From Balamuthia mandrillaris (taxonomy: Eukaryota > Discosea > Longamoebia > Balamuthiidae): 32,742 nucleotides of DNA. The stretch covers positions 1 to 32,742 of the forward strand of contig JAVKOQ010000494.1 of assembly GCA_031835245.1 (NCBI GenBank). The letters run 5' to 3'. Both the position numbers and the translations under genes were made by a program. The notes under the pieces are model-generated. The model was given only the letters and a program-made list of their open reading frames with translations. It was not told where the DNA came from and made no database searches. Shown here one piece after another: positions 22,032 to 32,600 of the stretch. The stretch's first letter is position 1; each line of letters starts with the position of its first letter.

Positions 22032-22061
22032 TTTCTTCTTTTCCGAAAGTAAAAGAAGAAA
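22032..22061. repeat. Inverted repeat upstream of acyltransferase gene 1
   Basis: Arms TTTCTTCTTTT (22032-22042) and AAAAGAAGAAA (22051-22061) match perfectly over 11 bases around an 8-base loop, about 67 bases before the start codon. This would be a stem-loop in the leader if transcribed, or a cruciform or factor site in DNA. Confidence 0.5.
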
Positions 22062-22127
22062 CGTCTTCTTCTTTTTCTTTTTCAGTTCTGGGCTAGTGCG
22101 AGCAAAGGCCATTGATAAGGAAGCACC

Positions 22128-22353
22128 ATGCGCTGCTCCTTCTCTCCGTGGTGGTCTTCGGCGGTGTTGTCGGCGTGTTTGCTGGCGGCGGTGTGCTTGG
22201 TCGGCGGCGGTGCGCCGGTGGTTCGAGCCCAAAATATCTCCTCGCAATGCATTGAGTCGTTTTTGCATCAGGACCCGGCCAACCTTCTGCAACGTTAGCT
22301 TTATTTTACCGCTTTCTTTCTTTCTTTCATTCTCGTCATTTCTTTTTGTCGTT

Positions 22354-22445
<92 letters not shown>

Positions 22446-22596
22446 GTCGTTTCTTCTTGTCGTCTTGTCGTTTCTTTCTTGTCGTTTTCTTTCTTTCTTT
22501 CTTGTCGTTTTTCTTGTCGTTTCTTTCTTTCTTTCTTCTTGTCGTTTCTTTCTTTCTTTTTCTGTCGTTTCTTTCTTGTCGTTTTTCTTTCTTTCT

Positions 22597-22643
<47 letters not shown>

Positions 22644-25521
22644 GTCGTTTCTTTCTTTCTTTCTTTCTTTCTGTCTTTCTTTCTTTCTTTCTGTCTTTCT
22701 TTCTTTCTTTCTTTCTTGTCGTTACAAAGCGAAGCAAAAATAACTAACAACAATACAAAAGTATTGCAAGGAAGTGGAAAGTATCCAGGCGATTGGGGCT
22801 ATTGGGACTCTTGCAAGCTCGCCACAAATGCTCACTACTGCTTTGCTGCTCTTCCCGTAAACTCTTCGTTCTTGGCCGCCCTTTCTTCGTCATCGTCGTC
22901 TGCTTCTCCCTCCGCGTCTTCTTCGCAGTCTGCTTCTTCGTCCTCGTCTTCTTCGCATCTCCTGTTTGCCTTTGCTGAAGAAGCGGCTCTTCGTTTTCGT
23001 CAAAGTCTTGTCTTTTCTTCTCCTTCACCATCTCCTTCTTCTCCGTTAAATGCGAAGCATCATCAACATGGACAACAAGATTGGCTTTCTCTCTTTGATA
23101 GTTTCGCATGGGGTCCTCTCTTTGCCATGAGATCACTATCTGCTTCCTCTTCTTCCTCATCTTCTTCTCTTCAGCAACAACAAAACGTGGAACTCGAGGA
23201 CGAAGACAAAGATGATGATGACGGCAACAATAGTAGATTCGGAGCATTGTCTTTGCAATGGGGTTTATGTATTCCTGAGGAATGCTCGCAAAAGGACGTG
23301 TTGGTGTTGCTCGACTTGATGGTGAAAGCCTCTCGCGGGCTTCTCTTGAAGCAAGGCACCTCTGCCCTTTGTCAACCTGTGGAAGAGCAAAGCTTAAGCG
23401 CTGGTGCAATCGTCATGATAATTTTGCTCTGTCTCCTGGGAGCTTTGCTCCTTGTCGGTTCCGCCTTGGACTACTTTTCCTCATCTGCTTCTTTTTCTAC
23501 TCTAGTGAAAGTGACCCACCGTTACACCATCATAAATAACAACGACTACCTAGAAGAAGATGAAGATATAAAGAAGAAGGAAAAGAAAGCAACAACAACA
23601 ACAACACTTACAAGAGATTGGAGAGGAGCATTGATGTCATGGTCCGCGCTCTACAACACACGCAAACTTCTTCAACCCTCTCCGGACCCCTCTCTCTCCT
23701 GCCTCAACGGCATTCGCGTGCTCTCCATGGTGTGGGTCATCCTCGGCCACACTATCTCCTTTCCTCTCACCATTCCCAGCTTTGACAACATGCAATACAT
23801 CCTCAACAGCGTTCAACACGAATGGTGGTGGCAACTACTCATTGCGGGGCCTTTCTCGGTGGACACCTTCTTCTTTGTAAGCGGCTTCCTCTTGGGCTTT
23901 CTCTGCCTACAGGAGATCAACCGCAGCCGCACCAAGAGCATGAACTGGGCGCTGTTCTACTTTCACAGAGTTTGGAGGTTGAGCCCGGTCTACTTCTTCT
24001 TGCTCTTTGTCTATTGGAAGTTGATGCCGTTCATGGGAGAAGGCCCGCAATGGGTTCGTGGCGAGGGAGGAGACCCGAATTGCGAGGAGACCTGGTGGGC
24101 CAACCTGCTTTACATTCAGAACCTTTACCCCGCCAAGTTTGGAGACAGCTGCATGGGGTGGACTTGGTACTTGGCCAATGACATGCAGTTTTATGTCTTG
24201 TCTCCGTTGGTGCTGTTCCCATTTTATCGCTGGGTCGTTCGCCTGCGCTCTGGTGTACGTATTCTTGTTTTGTTTGTTTGTTTGTTTGTTTGTTTGTTTG
24301 TTTGTTTGTTTGTTTGTTTGTTTGTTTGTTTGTTTGTTTGTTTGTTTGTTTGTTTGTTTGTTTGTTTGTTTGTTTGTTTGTTTGTTTGTTTGTTTGTTTG
24401 TTTGTTTGTTTGTTTGTTTGTTTGTTTGTTTGTTTGTTTGTCTGTTTGTTTGTTTGTCTGTTTGCACGCTTATATCTCCTTTGCTTTTCAATAGAGAGCG
24501 TTTCGGTTCGGCCAGTTTGTTTCTTGGAGCTTGTTAGCAGCTATCTTCATCACTTCTTTGCTGGTGAATGGCATGCTGACCACGCACGACGAGAGCCCAG
24601 TCTATTTGTTCGGCACCAACCAAACCTACTTTGAGCTTTACGCCAAACCTTGGATTCGCGTTATGCCCTACGTCATTGGTCTTGCTCTTGGTAACGCTTC
24701 TATTTCCTATTGTCTTCTTCTTTATTAACCGTTCTTAACGCAGCATTCCTCATGAGCGAGACTTCCATTCTCCACAAAGCAAGACCTCATCCTCTTGTCG
24801 CCTCTCTCCTTCAGCTTTTTGCATTCACCATAATGACCGTCGTCATCTTCACGCCCTACGACGTCTACCACCGCTCCACCCCTGGTACCAACGGCGTTTG
24901 GACGACGGTTCAGAACGCAACCTTCCTAACCATCAACCGACCCATTTGGGCCTTCGGTTTGGCTATTCTGACCTTTTTGTGCGCCAGCGGAGAGGGAGGA
25001 GTAATGAACTGGCTCCTGAGCAGAGAGTTTTGGACGCCATTGGCCAGATTGACCTATTGTGCTTACCTCGTGCATCCAATCTTGATGGTTGTTCACAATG
25101 GATCGTACGTGTCATTACTTTTTTTTGTTCTATATTTTCTTTTACTAGCTGGCACTTGTGCTTACGTTCTCGTCAAAACAGAGCCACTCGGCCACTTCAC
25201 TTGAGCGCACTTGATGCTATCTACATGTTCTTGGGCAACTTCGTGTTGAGCTATGCATTGGCCTATTTGTTCTTCTTACTGTTGGAGCGACCTTTGATGA
25301 ACATCGAAACAACCTTCTTGCTTAGCGCTCTCAAGAAGAAAGCACACAACAACGATCACGAGAAGAGTTCTGGAGCTCGTTCTGCTTCCCCTAGTTTGCA
25401 GCAACAACATTACGAAGAAGCAGAAGAAGAGCGAGGCTTGTTGTTGGCTGTCGATGAGGAAGATGGAAGCGATGGAGACAGATTGAAGGAAAACTCTTTT
25501 GTGTTAGAAGAGAAGTCATAA
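22128..25521 (+). CDS. NRF-6-like membrane acyltransferase (acyltransferase-3 family), paralogue 1
   Basis: Five exons: 22128-22293, 22762-24254, 24495-24690, 24744-25104, 25182-25521, giving 851 residues. A signal peptide (residues 1-30) is followed by the NRF-type extracellular domain (GSGKYPGDWGYWDSCKLA, then ALSLQWGLCIPEECS), which carries a long Ser-rich and acidic insert. A first membrane helix (VMIILLCLLGALLLVGSALD) leads to a multi-span acyltransferase-3 domain. That domain has the R-x10-H signature RVLSMVWVILGHT near residue 375, then FFFVSGFLLGF and FHRVWRLSPVYFF, and ends LLLERPLMNIE with a hydrophilic acidic tail. Relatives move acyl groups across or at membranes; worm NRF-6 affects lipid and drug uptake. 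Introns 1 and 2 are filled by (TTTC)n and (TTTG)n. The stop lies 19 bases from the convergent F-box/TLDc stop. Substrate unknown. Confidence 0.88.
22312..22726. repeat. (TTTC)n satellite with GTCG interruptions, intron 1 of acyltransferase gene 1
   Basis: About 400 bases of TTTC tetramers punctuated by TTGTCG units, filling most of the 468-base intron 22294-22761. The poly-F/S/L and poly-K/R/E frames across it are artefacts of the repeat. Confidence 0.97.
24264..24464. repeat. (TTTG)n satellite, intron 2 of acyltransferase gene 1
   Basis: Nearly 50 TTTG units, perfect until a few TCTG variants at the 3' end, filling intron 24255-24494. The FVCL-repeat and NKQT-repeat frames are artefacts. 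The long perfect array suggests a recently expanding locus. Confidence 0.97.
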
Positions 25522-25540
25522 TATAACAACAACACAAAAC

Positions 25541-26087
25541 TCATGACAGTTGCTCTGGCATTTTGGCAAGACTATAAACCTCCAGGTCGTCCATTCTGAA
25601 CTCCTCGCTTCCCGTAAAAAAGAGTTGTGGAGTTCCTCCATATCGTTTTGGAACTCTGTAGGACTTTCCTTCCGAACCCATTCTTTCCGAGCCCACTCTG
25701 CACCACGCTTTGTTCTTCTCTCCACCTGTTGTTTAAAACCAAAAAAAAGAAACAGTTATAACGCAAAGAAAGAAGAGAGCTATAGCGGAATACGCACGAG
25801 CAGCACACATCATGCCAAAGTCGTCTCCATTCCCGAAGAGAGGGCCAGCCAACTTGGAGTAATGGCAGGCTTGGCTTCCCTTTGTGGGAAACATACGCAC
25901 CGGACAAAGGCCATGCGGATTGCGGAGGGAGAAGATGAAGGCCTCTCTTGCGTTCGCCGCCTGCTTCTTCTTCTTAGGGTTTGGGCTCCACGAGTTAGGA
26001 TTGTAGCCACCATAAACGTAACGTTTGGGACCTGGCATGGCCGGTCTTTGTGAATGAATGGAGTTGGCAACTAGCAAGCAAACACAG

Positions 26088-26118
<31 letters not shown>

Positions 26119-26784
26119 CAATAGCAGTTACTTACGGAGCATAAGTGACGCCGATACAAACGGTGGGGCCAACATTGTCACACAGCTCATGAAAGTGTTT
26201 AGGGTGGAAGCCGTGTTGGGTGGCCTTATAGCGAAGCCGCCAAAGGGGGGCGGAAGGCCCCAACCATTTGCCCAGCCTAAACTTATCGCTTATGTCCAAG
26301 ATGGTGGAGTCCGGAAAGAGAACTGTTGTTGCTCGTCTTCGTCAAGAGACGGAAAAGAAAAGAAAACGAAACTATATTACCGGTTTGCTTGAAGGCTTCT
26401 TTCCAGGAGAAACCCTGTTGCTCTTTCAACTGTTCAAACGCGCGCCATTCCTTCTTCGTCACGCCTTGTTCACACTTTTGTTTCCTGTTCGTTCTCTTGA
26501 AGGTTACACAAGACCTTGGGAGTGTAAACATAAATAAGATGGTGCATACATACCACAAGAGCGGTTCTCCTGAAACGATGTTCCACTGTCGAGCTTTGAA
26601 GTTAACAGGAAGAAGAACAACAACAAGGGAGGGTTTTCTTGTCACGTACCTCGACGCAAACAAGAGACGAGGCGACAATGCCTTTCGCATCCAAATGCTC
26701 AAAGATCAAAAGCAGCAACTCTCTCGGCAGCGTTATCGTCACCTCCCTGTTCCTTGTGCGGTTTCTCCGTCTCTTAGCATTCAT
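25541..26784 (-). CDS. F-box and TLDc domain protein
   Basis: Six exons: 26784-26650, 26585-26550, 26495-26381, 26322-26136, 26045-25798, 25725-25541, giving 301 residues. Residues 15-60 are an F-box (ITLPRELLLLIFEHLDAKG, SLVCVEWNIVSGEPLLW). A linker ends in GFSWKEAFKQT, typical after F-boxes. Residues about 112-300 are a TLDc domain: WRLRYKATQHGF, FHELCDNVGPTVCIGV, YVYGGYNPNSW, REAFIFSLRNP, LFGNGDDFGM and the closing FFTGSEEFRMDDLEVYSL. F-boxes link substrates to SCF ubiquitin ligases. TLDc proteins (OXR1, TBC1D24, NCOA7 types) act in oxidative-stress protection and bind V-ATPase. This may be an adaptor that brings TLDc-bound partners to ubiquitination, which is inference. Exon 2 is only 36 bases. 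The gene converges tightly on acyltransferase gene 1. Confidence 0.86.
26089..26115. repeat. (GA)n microsatellite in F-box/TLDc intron
   Basis: About 13 GA units in intron 26135-26046; (CT)n in the sense direction. Confidence 0.92.
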
Positions 26785-27068
26785 TCCAAAGCATGGAGTT
26801 GTTTGTAGGACTTCCCTACCAAGAGACTGCGTTTCGGAGTTGGTGGCTGTTCTTTGTTTTCTTATTTTCTTTCAACTTTAATCATTACATAATGGTTTCT
26901 TAGAACATTTCTGAAGAGGAAGAAGGAGGCAGAAGACAGAGGAGGAAGAGAACGGCGAGACAGAGATTCTGCTGACAGAGGAGACAGAGAAGGCAGAGAA
27001 GAAGATGAACAAGAAGGACCCACAATTAACATGAACAGAAGACGGGATTGAAAAACACCGATCTTCTT

Positions 27069-29168
27069 TCATTTTTCAGTTAGTTGGTGGGAGGTCCAGT
27101 CGATGACTTGTTCAAAGGCATAAGCGCCTTTGTAGATGGTGCTTTCGTCAAAGTGTTTCCCTACGAGCATCATTCCGACGGGAAGCCCGTTCAACGTACC
27201 GCTATAGCACAAAAAAAAGGGCACAGGAACATGGAGAAGAGTAAGAGGAGAGGACCACAGAAAAGAGAACCATGGACATGCAGGGAGAAGAAAGCATAAC
27301 AAAGCTGGGAGGAGAGAACTAACCAAGGAATAGACATAGCAGGGTGACCAGTCACATCGAAAGAAGCAGTATTTCCGATGTGCTGAAATGAAAGGGCAAT
27401 GTATTCTTCGCGTGAGGCATCTGGTTTAGGCAGAGGCGTCGCCACTGTTGGCAGAGTTGGCATCAGAAGAAGGTCTACCTGTTGAAGCAGCGCATCATAT
27501 TCTTGTCTAAGTTTGAGAGACAAGTTCTGAGCTTTGAAGTAATAGTGGTTGTGGTAATGCTTCTTTGCGTATGTTCCTGCCATCAATAATATCTTGTAGT
27601 CACGAAACGTTAGAGTGATCATGAATGTGCAGGAGGAGGGAAAGAGAAAGAATATAAGTAGAACAGGAACAAGAACAAATAAAAGCATGTGAACAAGACC
27701 AAGAGGACGTTTATCTTACTTTGGCAGTATCAGCAAGCGTGTTGGATCTCAACGCATGCCCTGCATGCATGGCGTGGGCCAATCCGGTCACATGAAAGCC
27801 TCGTCTCCCGGTGCCATATAAACTGGGATACATCTGGTCGACAGCACCCTCCAGAGCGATGGGCGACCAAATGGCAAGGCCCATTGGATGCATCGGGAGC
27901 GAGACTTGGAGGACTTCAGCCCCCACCTTGCGAAACACTTGCTCTGCTGTTTCTTTAACGAGCTGCGACACTTTGGGGTCCATCCCTTGAAGCTCGAAAC
28001 CTTCTTTGAGGAACCCTATTTTGAGACCTTTTATGTCTTGTTCTAACGCCTGGTTCATGTGTTGTTGTAGGTTTTTTCAGTGCCAAAGACAGAACAAAAA
28101 AAAAAAAAAAGAGGAGCAAAAACTACCTCGGTGTAAGAGATGGAGGTAGGTGGAACGAGATTTTGACGAGAGTCTAAACCATCCACTCCAGCAAGTACTT
28201 CCAACAATAGTGCATTGTCTCTCACTAATCGTTTATGTTTAAACTAAAGTTCACCACAGAAGAACAAAGACATAACGCAGACGAAAGAAAAAACCAAGAA
28301 GCGAAGAAAGAATAAAACAACGAATTCTTACCGTTCGCAGTAATAGGTCCACAATGGTCTATAGTGGCTTCGATGGGTACTATGCCTGTGTAAGGGACCA
28401 AGCCATGTGTCGGTTTCATGCCACATGTACCACAAAAGGAGGAAGGTATCCTGATGCTCCCTCCTTGGTCTCCACCAATGGCCATGTCCACCTCTCCCGC
28501 CGCCACCAAGGCCGCACATCCAGATGAAGAGCCTCCCGCAGAGTAAAGTTGTGCTTCTTCAGCTTCGCCTTCCGTTTCTTTGTCCTTTGCTTTTTGTTGC
28601 AGCTGCAGAGGAAACGGGTTGATAACAGGAGCGAAGCAGTTGGTGTGACTGCCCCCGCTTAGGCAAAGATCCTCGCAGTGGGCTTTGCCGAGGATGGTAG
28701 CACCCGCGTCGAGCACGCGAGTGACGACGGTGGCATCCACGTCAGGCACGTAGCCTTCAAGAAGGAACGATCCGTTCTGCATGGGAACTCCAGCTAAGCA
28801 GATGTTGTCCTAGTTTTTTAGTTAGTGGCCAAGGGAGTGAGAAAGGAAGCAAGCAAGAAAGAAAGAAAGAAATCAAGAAACGATAAGAAAGAAACGACAA
28901 GAAAGAAGCAGAAAGAAACGACCAGAAACGACTAGACTTACTTTAAGAGCTATGGTCTTTCCTTTTAGTTTTCCTTCAGCGGCGCCGGCCACCTCCGTCT
29001 TGAAGAACCATGCGTTCCACCGGTTCTCCTCGCCTTGCGGTTGGTAGCCTGGCGTCCTTGGGTACTTCACTTTCGTTGGGTGATAATCTATATTGTCCAA
29101 TATATGGCCAAAAAATAAATCAAAAAAAAAGGCAACAAAGAAAGAGAGAGAGAGAGAGAGAAGAGAGT

Positions 29169-29206
<38 letters not shown>

Positions 29207-29378
29207 AAAGAAAAAAGAAGCAACCAGCTATTTTGGAGAGCTGTTTGTAGGGCTGCAGGGTGGCCTCCACCAGACCCAGGTAGGAAGCCACTTGGTCCTC
29301 GCCGATGGAAAAGCCCAGCTCAGCGGCCACTTCCAACAGCTGCTCTGCGGTGGGTGGCTTGACCGTGGCTTGTTGCAT
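27069..29378 (-). CDS. Amidase-signature family hydrolase
   Basis: Seven exons: 29378-29225, 29087-28942, 28809-28332, 28224-28127, 28049-27720, 27592-27324, 27201-27069, giving 535 residues, the usual amidase length. The Ser-cisSer-Lys triad is intact: the Lys is K100 in GKTIALKDN, the glycine/serine box is YSAGGSSSG at about 190-197, and the nucleophile is S218 in [11 protein letters not shown]. Other family marks are [48 protein letters not shown] and the C-terminal [17 protein letters not shown]. These enzymes cleave amide bonds of small molecules; the exact substrate cannot be read from sequence. There is no signal peptide, so it is probably cytosolic. A Lys/Glu-rich insertion (about residues 170-188) precedes the glycine/serine box, which is normally close to the NP motif. 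It is divergent from acyltransferase gene 2. Confidence 0.92.
28853..28925. repeat. (GAAA)n-like tract in amidase intron 2
   Basis: Degenerate AAGAAAGAAA and AACGA units inside intron 28941-28810; TTTC/TCGTT-rich in the sense direction, reminiscent of the TTTC satellite in acyltransferase gene 1. Confidence 0.8.
29141..29211. repeat. (GA)n microsatellite in amidase intron 1
   Basis: GA run with one GTGAAG interruption in intron 29224-29088; (CT)n in the sense direction. Confidence 0.93.
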
Positions 29379-29498
29379 CGCTCCCTCTGTCCTGGCTCAA
29401 CGCCGTTTCAACGTTTGGTGTAATTCAGAGTTATCACAATTTTTTTTACGAATTTGAAAATTATTAAAAATATTACCATAATTTGTCTACAAAATTAC

Positions 29499-29507
29499 TA
29501 TAAAAGG
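29499..29507 (+). promoter_or_regulatory. TATA-like element in the amidase / acyltransferase 2 divergent promoter
   Basis: TATAAAAGG in a very AT-rich 150-base block within the 288-base spacer between the amidase start (29378, minus) and the acyltransferase 2 start (29667, plus). It points toward the acyltransferase, 160 bases before its ATG. Confidence 0.3.
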
Positions 29508-29666
29508 ATATAATTAATGGAAGTTGCCGATTATTTGGAAAACGATTAAGATATTCGGAACATTTTAAACTGCCTGTGCAATCGTCAGGTTGCATTCATT
29601 CATTTCCCAACTCGTTGTTTTACAACAAACAGCAACACGCACGTACCAACAATACAAGAACAAGAG

Positions 29667-32600
29667 ATGCGCGTCGCGGTTGTCTTCTTCGCCGCCGTTT
29701 TCCTTACCGTTGTTCTTCTTCCTGCACACGCTCAATCCTTTTCCACTGCTTGCGTCGAATCCTTTTTGGCTGACGACACTGCCAGTCTTCTTCAATGTAC
29801 CTTCTTTTTTTTTTTTTTCTTCTTTACCCTGTTTTTTTTTAGACTTTTTACAAATAACAAAAAAATAGATTTGCAAGGAAGCGGAAAGTATCCGGGAGAC
29901 TGGGGCTATTGGGACGCATGTAAACTTGCCAACCATTCTCACTATTGTTTTCTCACATTACCGGTCAATATCTCCGCTCTTGCCTCTGCCTCTTCATTCT
30001 CTTTCGCTTCGCGGCTTCAGGCTCTCCTGCGAAAAGCTTCCGCCTACGACCAACGAACGTCTTTTCACCTCCCTGCCTCCTCGTCCTCTCTGTCTCTTCT
30101 CTCCGACCATTTTTCCTTCGGTCCTCTCTTCACTGCTCCGTCGGCCTTACATTCTTCGTCTCTCTCGAAAGAAAGCAAAAAGAATAACAACAAGGGAACA
30201 ACCGGTTCCGCTTCGGCGGCTCTAACCCTGGAATGGGGCCTCTGCCTTCCTTCCACCTGCACCCAGCATGACGCCCTCGTCCTGGTCGCTCTGCTCTCCA
30301 ACGCCTCCAAGGGGCTCATCATGCAAAAAGGAACCGTGGTTCGCTGCACGGACCAGAACGGAACGCCTCTTAAGGAATGGAGCACCGGAGCCAAGGTAAT
30401 GTTGGCGTTGGTGTTAGTGTTGGTGGCAGTTTGCTTGATAGGCTCCACGGCGGATTGGCTGAGACAAAAGTATGGAGAAGCAAGTGCAAAGGACCTGTTT
30501 ATGTTGAGAGTCAGTAGAGCGAGAAGCGTTAATACTGGTTTGTTTTGGTTCTTCTTGCTTTCCCCTTCTCTGATTTTGGTGTTGATACCTCCTGTATCTC
30601 TACTTCTGTTTTTCTTTCAGCTTCTCCTTATTGTTGTTGTTCTTTATATTCTCCTTCTTCTTGTTCATGTTCTTGTTCTTGTTCTTGTTCTTGTTCTTCT
30701 TCTTCTTCTTCTTCTTCTTCTTCTTTCCAGCTTTGTTTCCTGCTTTGGCTTATGTTGTTACGGAATGCAATATATATTCAGATCTAATGGACAAGTCTGT
30801 AACAGTACTCGGCAAAGAAGAAGATTCCGACTCCGACAAAGACAAGCCCAAACCCCAATCCCAATCCTCCCAAAAGCTTCCGCGCTCCCTCCTCGGTTTC
30901 TTCCTCTCCTTCTCCCTCTTTTACAACACCTCCAAACTCGTCCAAGCCGCGCCCGACCCCTCCCTCTCCGCTCTCAACGGCATGCGCGTGCTCTCCATGG
31001 CATGGATCATTCTCGGTCACACCGTCGTTTGGCCTTTGCTCACGTCTGGCTTTGACAACCTTCTTTACATCTTTCACACCCTGCAAAACGATTGGACATG
31101 GCAGCTCCTCTTGGCGGGTCCTTTTGCAGTGGACACTTTCTTCTTCGTCAGCGGCTTTCTGTTGGGCTTTCTTTGCTTGGCAGAGTTGAGGAAGAACAAC
31201 AATCGGATGAACTGGGCGCTGTTCTACTTTCATCGGGTTTGGAGGTTAAGCCCGGTCTACTTCTTCCTTCTCTTTGTTTACTGGAAGCTGCTCCCTTTCT
31301 TGGGAGACGGACCGAAATGGGAGACGGTGGTAGCCCCCAACTGCGATGAGCACTGGTGGCAAAACTTGCTTTACATCCAAAACTTTTGGGACATGGGAGA
31401 GATGTGCATGCGTTGGTCTTGGTACTTGGCGAATGACATGCAGTTCTACGTTATAAGTCCGTTGGTGCTATTTCCGTTCTATCGATGGAATGTTTCCCTT
31501 CGCTCTGGGGTTTGTGCCCTTGTTCTTTTTGTTGTCTTTCTACTATAGGCTTACTTTGTCTCTGTTTTTGTAGAGAGTAATACGAGTTGGTCAAATGATA
31601 TCGTGGAGTGTTATAATAGGACTACTGATCGGTTCGCTCACTGCCAACTTGGCTCTGTACGGATACAACGACTCTTTGCTCTTCATTTTTGGCGATAATC
31701 AGACCTATAACGAACTTTATAACAAACCTTGGATTCGTGCTCTTCCCTACCTTGCTGGCCTTGCTTTTGGTAAACTCTCTCTTTTCTTCTTGCTGCTTCG
31801 TTCTTCATCATTCTTGCTCGCTCGTTGCTCTTCATGCTTTCTTTCCCCTCTTATTAAAGTTAACACTTTGTTCATAGGTTTATTAATGAGCTATCCGAGC
31901 GTAAAACAAGCCAAACTCAAGCCGATTGTCGTTTGGCTGCTTCACGGTCTCGTTCTCTCTGTGATGGTGGTCATCGTCTTTACTCCCTACGACACCTATC
32001 ATCGCTCCGTTGCTGGAACGTCCGGAGCGTGGAACACCGCTCAAAATACGATCTACTTGGGACTGACTCGACTGGTTTGGGCCATTTTGCTGTCCATTCT
32101 TACTTTTCTTTGTGCCATTGGCCAAGGAGGACCTATCAACTGGCTGTTATCCCATCACATATGGACGCCGCTGGCCAGACTTACTTATTGTGCCTATTTG
32201 ATTCATCCTATGCTGGTCATGTCTTACTATGCCTCGTACGTTCTTCTCTCTGTCCTTCTCCATTTTCTTTTATTGCCAATTCTTTTTTTCTTCTTTCTTG
32301 TCTCTACTCTCGTCTTCTCTTCCCTTCTGCCTATTCTCTTGTCTATTTCTCAGCTGTTATCCTTTTCTCATGTAAACTACATATTGCAGTGCTGCTCGTC
32401 CATTCCATTTGAATCCCTTCACAGGCATTTATACAGCTCTCGCAAACTTTGCCATCTCCTATTTACTCGCTTACGTCTGCTTCTTATTGTTGGAACGTCC
32501 GTTAATGAACGTTGAAATGACGTTCTTACTCGGCGGAGGAAAACAAAAAGAAGAGAAAGAGAAGGAGAAGGAGAAGGAGAATCACGAAGAAAGTCTGCCA

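Larger units (their letters stand above)
20361..22127. other. Gene-poor divergent region between PLC and the first acyltransferase
   Basis: 1.77 kb upstream of both the PLC gene (minus) and the NRF-like gene 1 (plus). It is AT-rich with several homopolymer runs of A or T. The only coding-like signal is the transposase-like fragment near 21286-21712. An ATTATATC sequence lies about 20-30 bases before the PLC start codon, and a TTTTTCAG just upstream of 22086 could be the acceptor of a leader intron for gene 1. I see no RNA gene in it. The frames at 20324-20743 on either strand look non-coding. Confidence 0.7.

Noticed and set aside
22218-22230. GGTTCGAGCCC, similar to a tRNA internal B box
   Set aside because: Lies inside the signal-peptide exon of acyltransferase 1; no A box, acceptor stem or cloverleaf can be formed around it.
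22301-22753. Long poly-Lys/Arg/Glu frame (minus) and poly-Phe/Ser/Leu frames (plus)
   Set aside because: Products of the TTTC satellite in an intron; no complexity and bounded exactly by splice sites of the acyltransferase gene.
24264-24491. FVCL and NKQT repeat proteins
   Set aside because: Pure translation of the TTTG array inside an intron.
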